NCBI GenBank assembly: GCA_009778545.1
Contig: WRJO01000012.1
Coordinates: forward strand, 1-34,526
From: Treponema sp.
GTDB lineage: Bacteria; Spirochaetota; Spirochaetia; Treponematales; Breznakiellaceae
Length of the DNA: 34,526 nucleotides
Direction: 5' to 3'
Within the stretch, counting starts at the first letter, position 1. Each line of letters begins with the position of its first letter. Below the pieces are notes generated by a model, which was not told where the DNA came from, made no database searches, and saw only the letters and a program-made list of their open reading frames with translations. Positions 31,334-34,526 of the stretch are shown piece by piece. A program made the position numbers and the translations under genes.

Positions 31334-32275
31334 ATGTCGTTCAAAAATGTTCCGCAAAAATTCAACGCTTCCATTGCTGAGGTAACGATTGGCACGGGAG
31401 ATGCGGCGTTGGCGTTGGGCGGGGAGAGCGTGTTCCCCCTCTACAGTTTCGACGGCCCCATCCCCAATCCGCCCCGCGTGGGAATTGAATTTTCCGACCT
31501 CGGCCCCGACCGTTCGCTGGGCGGAATCGCCGCTTTTTACCAGGGCGCGGATTCCATCGCCGATGTTACACGGCGGGCCTGCGAAAAATCCGGCGCCGAT
31601 TTTGTCAGCATTGTGCTTGACAGCGCCGATCCCAACGGTCAGAACAGATCTGCCGAAGATTGCGCCGCCCTTTGCCGCGAGGCCGCCGAAGCGGCGACAC
31701 TTCCGCTGGTGATCCAGGGCTGCAAAAATGCCGAAAAAGACGGCAAACTTTTCGAGAAAATCGCCGAAGCCCTGCAGGGAAAAAATGTTATGCTTCTTTC
31801 CGCGAAAGAGGAAAACTATAAAGCCGTGGCGGTTGCGGCGGTTCAGGCTTACGGACAGAAAGCCGGGGCGGAGTCGGCAGTGGATATTAACCTCGCCAAG
31901 CAGCTCAACGTGCTTGTCTCGCAGTTGGGGGTGCAGCCGGGAAACACGGTGATGAACCTCGGTTCCGCCGCCGCCGGTTACGGCTTTGAGTACGTTCTCT
32001 CCACAATAGACAGGGTTCGTTCCGCGGCGCTTGCCCAGAACGACACCATGCTGCAGATGCCGGTTGTCACGCCGGTGGGCGGCGAGGCGTGGACGGTAAA
32101 AGAGGCGCTTGTTTCCGAGGAAGATTTTCCCGAGTGGGGGCCGGTGGAGCGGCGGGGCATTGAGATGGAAATCGCCACAGCCGCAGCGGACATCGTTTCC
32201 GGTTCCAACGCCGTGATTCTGCGGCACCCCGAATCGGTGGCGGTTATCAAAAAACTCGCCGCAGAACTGGCGTAG
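31334..32275 (+). CDS. acsD: Corrinoid iron-sulfur protein small subunit
   Basis: AcsD pairs with AcsC to form the corrinoid iron-sulfur protein that carries the methyl group from methyl-THF to acetyl-CoA synthase. The 313-residue TIM-barrel protein shows the family's opening (FNASIAEVTIGTG...LGGESVFPLYSFDGPIPNPPRVGIE) and its corrinoid-facing segments (MNLGSAAAGYGFEYVLSTIDRVRSAAL, MPVVTPVGGEAW). The length is normal. It starts at ATG 31334, 5 nt after a TATAAT. acsC follows after 9 nt with its own ribosome site (TAGGAGG). Confidence 0.96.
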   Translation: MSFKNVPQKFNASIAEVTIGTGDAALALGGESVFPLYSFDGPIPNPPRVGIEFSDLGPDRSLGGIAAFYQGADSIADVTRRACEKSGADFVSIVLDSADPNGQNRSAEDCAALCREAAEAATLPLVIQGCKNAEKDGKLFEKIAEALQGKNVMLLSAKEENYKAVAVAAVQAYGQKAGAESAVDINLAKQLNVLVSQLGVQPGNTVMNLGSAAAGYGFEYVLSTIDRVRSAALAQNDTMLQMPVVTPVGGEAWTVKEALVSEEDFPEWGPVERRGIEMEIATAAADIVSGSNAVILRHPESVAVIKKLAAELA

Positions 32276-32284
32276 GAGGCGGAC

Positions 32285-33610
32285 ATGGCGCTGAAAGGTC
32301 TCGATATTTTCAAACTGACTCCCAAGACCAACTGCAAGGACTGCGGCTGCCCGACCTGTATGGCCTTTTCCATGAAAGCCGCGCAAGGGGGGCTGGCGAT
32401 AGAAAAATGCCCCCACCTGTCCGATGACGCCCTGAAAGTTTTGGGCGAGGCCACCGAGCCGCCGATGAAGCTGATCACCATCGGGGCGGACGGACACAAA
32501 CTCGGCGGGGAAACGGTGCTGTACCGGCATGAAAAATCATTTGTCTCAAAGACATTATTTGGCGTAAGCGTCAATGCGGAAAATGCTGACAGTAAACTTG
32601 AAGGTATCAAAAAAATTGACTATGAGCGGATTGGCGAGCGGATGTACATCGAAGCTGTCAATGTTGAGTATACCGGCGATGAGGCGGCGTTTCTCAATAC
32701 GGTACAAAAATCCCTTGCCCTGGGGCGCGTGCTTGTCCTTGACGTGAAGGATCCCGGCGCGGCGCAGGCGGCGCTTGAGCTTGCAAAGGATAACAAGCCG
32801 CTTTTGAACGCCGCCGATGAATCGAATTATCAGGCGATGAGCGAGCTTGCCGTCAAATACGGCGTTGCGTTAGGTGTCAGCGGCGCTACGCTGGACAGCC
32901 TGCACGATACCGTCGCGGCGCTGGAGGCCCTGGGTAACAAGAACCTTGTTCTCGACCTTGGCTCTTCTTCCATAAAAGACGTTTTTGCCCGGGCGGTGCA
33001 GATCCGCCGCGCCGCGCTGAAAGACGGTGAGCGCAGCTTCGGCTATCCGTCGCTGGTAAACGCCGCCAAAATTGCCCCTGGCGATCCCTCTATGCAGACA
33101 GCCCTTGCCTCGCTGTTTACCGTTAAATACGGCTCGCTCATCATCATGGACGAGATGAGCTACGCGCAGGCGCTCCCCCTGTTCGGGCTGCGGCAGAACA
33201 TCTTTACCGATCCCCAAAAGCCGATGAAGGTTGAGCCGGGCATTTACCCCATTAACGGCGCAGACGAAAATTCCCTGTGCGCTACCACGGTGGATTTTGC
33301 CCTTACGTACTTTATCGTTTCGGGCGAGCTTGAACGTTCCGGCGTACCGGTAAATCTTTTTATCAGCGACGCGGGCGGCTATTCAGTGCTGACCGCCTGG
33401 GCTGCGGGCAAGCTGTCTGCCGGTTCCATCGCAAAATTTATTAAGGAAAATAATGTTGAGGGCAAAATCGGTAACAGGAATTTAATTATTCCGGGAAAGG
33501 TCGCCGTGCTGAAAGGCGAGCTGGAGGAGAACCTTCCCGGCTGGAAGATCATTGTCGCGCCAAACGAGGCGGTGTCTCTGGTAAAGTTTCTCAAGGAATT
33601 ACAGGTATAG
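32285..33610 (+). CDS. acsC: Corrinoid iron-sulfur protein large subunit
   Basis: AcsC holds the corrinoid and one [4Fe-4S] cluster. The 441-residue protein begins with the cluster domain (Cys17, Cys20, Cys25, Cys42 in TNCKDCGCPTC...KCP). A TIM barrel follows (about 95-310), then the C-terminal corrinoid-binding domain with LFISDAGGYSVLTAWAAGKL and LIIPGKVAVLKGELEENLPGW. The cluster is used in reductive reactivation of the cobalt, the step served by the RACo gene upstream. ATG 32285 follows GGAGG. acsE begins 10 nt downstream. Confidence 0.97.
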   Translation: MALKGLDIFKLTPKTNCKDCGCPTCMAFSMKAAQGGLAIEKCPHLSDDALKVLGEATEPPMKLITIGADGHKLGGETVLYRHEKSFVSKTLFGVSVNAENADSKLEGIKKIDYERIGERMYIEAVNVEYTGDEAAFLNTVQKSLALGRVLVLDVKDPGAAQAALELAKDNKPLLNAADESNYQAMSELAVKYGVALGVSGATLDSLHDTVAALEALGNKNLVLDLGSSSIKDVFARAVQIRRAALKDGERSFGYPSLVNAAKIAPGDPSMQTALASLFTVKYGSLIIMDEMSYAQALPLFGLRQNIFTDPQKPMKVEPGIYPINGADENSLCATTVDFALTYFIVSGELERSGVPVNLFISDAGGYSVLTAWAAGKLSAGSIAKFIKENNVEGKIGNRNLIIPGKVAVLKGELEENLPGWKIIVAPNEAVSLVKFLKELQV

Positions 33611-33620
33611 GAGGTTCGTC

Positions 33621-34406
33621 ATGGGAAAATTTATTACGATAGGGGAGCGTATCCACTGCATTTCCCCGGCAATACGGGCGGCGATGGAAACGATGGACGG
33701 CGAGCCGATACTGAAACGGGCAAGGGAGCAGATTGCCGCCGGAGCGACATATCTTGACGTAAACATCGGCCCGGCAGAAAAAAACGGCCCCGAACTGATG
33801 AAGTGGGCGGTTAAGCTGATACAGGAAAGCTGCGGCAATGTGCCGCTGTGCCTGGACACGGCGAATACCAAAGCGATTGAGGCGGGCCTGAGCGTGTACA
33901 ACGCGGCGAAGGGCAAACCCATTGTCAACTCCGCCGACGCGGGCGACCGCATTTCCAACATTGACCTTGCCGCCGCCAACGGCGCGATCTGCATCGCCCT
34001 CTGCGCGAAAGAAGGTGTTCCATCGGACAACGACGAGCGCATGGCCTACTGCCAGCAATTGCTTGAACACGGCATGGAGCAGGGCATGGAGGCGGAAGAC
34101 ATCTGGTTCGATCCGCTGTTTCTCGTTATCAAGGGAATGCAGGACAAGCAGTGGCAGGTGCTGGAATTTATCCGGCAGCTCAGGGACATGGGGTTGAATT
34201 CCACCGGCGGGCTTTCCAATGTTTCCAACATGATGCCCAAACACATACGCCCCATAATGGACTCGGTTATGCTGGCGATGGCCATCAACAACGGTCTGAC
34301 CTCGGCCATTGTGAACCCCTGCGATCAGCGGCTCATGGAGACGATCAAGTCGGCGGACATAATAATGAACAACAGCCTTTACGCTGATTCATATTTGGAA
34401 ATATGA
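33621..34406 (+). CDS. acsE: Methyl-THF:corrinoid iron-sulfur protein methyltransferase
   Basis: AcsE moves the methyl group of methyl-THF to the cobalt of AcsCD. The 261-residue protein is the right length for the pterin-binding family. It shows its TIM-barrel landmarks: ITIGERIHCI, GATYLDVNIGP, PLCLDTANTKAIEAGL, KPIVNSADAG and GGLSNVSNMMP with the Asn-rich pterin site. It follows acsC with a GGAGG ribosome site, giving the order acsD-acsC-acsE. The CODH/ACS subunits acsA and acsB are not in the window and may lie further along or elsewhere. Confidence 0.96.
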   Translation: MGKFITIGERIHCISPAIRAAMETMDGEPILKRAREQIAAGATYLDVNIGPAEKNGPELMKWAVKLIQESCGNVPLCLDTANTKAIEAGLSVYNAAKGKPIVNSADAGDRISNIDLAAANGAICIALCAKEGVPSDNDERMAYCQQLLEHGMEQGMEAEDIWFDPLFLVIKGMQDKQWQVLEFIRQLRDMGLNSTGGLSNVSNMMPKHIRPIMDSVMLAMAINNGLTSAIVNPCDQRLMETIKSADIIMNNSLYADSYLEI

Positions 34407-34451
34407 TCTAGCCCAAAACCCGGTTAGTTTGAGATCATACAGGAGCATTTT

Positions 34452-34526
34452 CTGGGAAAGCATTTTTCATCATCCTCGGAAGTTTTTTCATGGCTTGCCC
34501 AGTTCATCAACCTTGAAAGCGGCCTG
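34452..34526 (+). CDS. Possible start of a further gene (FolC-like?), cut by window edge
   Basis: After AGGAG (34441-34445) an open frame from a CTG at 34452 runs to the edge and reads LGKHFSSSSEVFSWLAQFINLESGL. No ATG, GTG or TTG is in frame near the ribosome site, so the start is uncertain. The segment faintly recalls the N-terminus of folylpolyglutamate synthases (FINLE...). FolC would suit a folate-dependent cluster, but 25 residues are too few to be sure. Confidence 0.3.
   Translation, partial: MGKHFSSSSEVFSWLAQFINLESGL

Noticed and set aside
31205-32530. 441-residue minus-strand ORF opposite acsD/acsC
   Set aside because: Shadow ORF; the opposite strand encodes unmistakable AcsD and the start of AcsC with ribosome sites.

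Overview
The window reads as a chromosome segment of an acetogenic spirochaete, most like the termite-gut treponemes (Treponema primitia type). This placement is an inference from gene content: a Wood-Ljungdahl (acetyl-CoA) cluster, LuxR-family regulators with large sensor portions, several lipoproteins with relaxed lipoboxes, and an RpoN-type promoter in front of a secondary sigma factor. No rRNA, transposase, phage gene or CRISPR array is visible. Coding density is high and no gap between my gene calls exceeds 300 bases.

Layout. (1) 1-4.9 kb, signalling: the end of a membrane GGDEF protein, then, leftward, a MalT-like LuxR ATPase regulator and a response-regulator HD-GYP protein. (2) 5-10.2 kb, leftward: tRNA-Asn with its own promoter and terminator, a LysM protein and a repeat-built lipoprotein with overlapping ends, a 2-hydroxyacid dehydrogenase and a divergent polysaccharide deacetylase with a repeat-expanded Pro/Ala linker. 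(3) 10.2-13.6 kb, rightward: two transcription units whose promoters share a duplicated operator architecture. They encode a 23-residue ORF, a double OB-fold (YgiW/YdeI-type) exported protein, a polytopic membrane LuxR regulator, a TRL-like lipoprotein and a lipoprotein with one Flg_new repeat. (4) 13.6-15.4 kb: a leftward RpoS/RpoD-like sigma factor behind a near-consensus sigma-54 promoter, and a YciO/YrdC-like gene with a G10 tract. (5) 15.5-21 kb: pyrB-pyrI-pyrC-pyrF-pyrK-pyrD, punctuated by a dispersed inverted-repeat element, one degenerate copy of which appears to lie in frame inside pyrC. (6) 21.1-23.6 kb: an ABC importer of the nitrate/sulfonate/thiamine-precursor class. (7) 23.6-25.1 kb, leftward: an 80-residue protein and a GT4 glycosyltransferase. 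(8) 25.3-34.5 kb: methyl-branch genes of acetogenesis: RACo-type corrinoid activator, DUF3786, a MetV-RnfC fusion, a second MetV, MetF, AcsD, AcsC, AcsE and perhaps the start of a FolC-like gene.

How they work together. MetF with the MetV and RnfC domains would make methyl-THF, with NADH as the likely electron source. AcsE passes the methyl group to the corrinoid protein AcsCD, and RACo reactivates that protein if its cobalt is oxidised. CODH/ACS itself (acsA/acsB) is not in the window. The pyr genes provide UMP synthesis up to dihydroorotate oxidation plus OMP decarboxylation; pyrE is absent here.

The strongest leads are the MetV-RnfC fusion beside a second MetV, the paired LuxR-type operators spaced exactly 43 bp at two promoters, the sigma-54 promoter in front of the sigma-factor gene, several near-leaderless start sites, and the repeat insertion in pyrC. 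All statements come from reading the sequence and the supplied translations; no database search was run.
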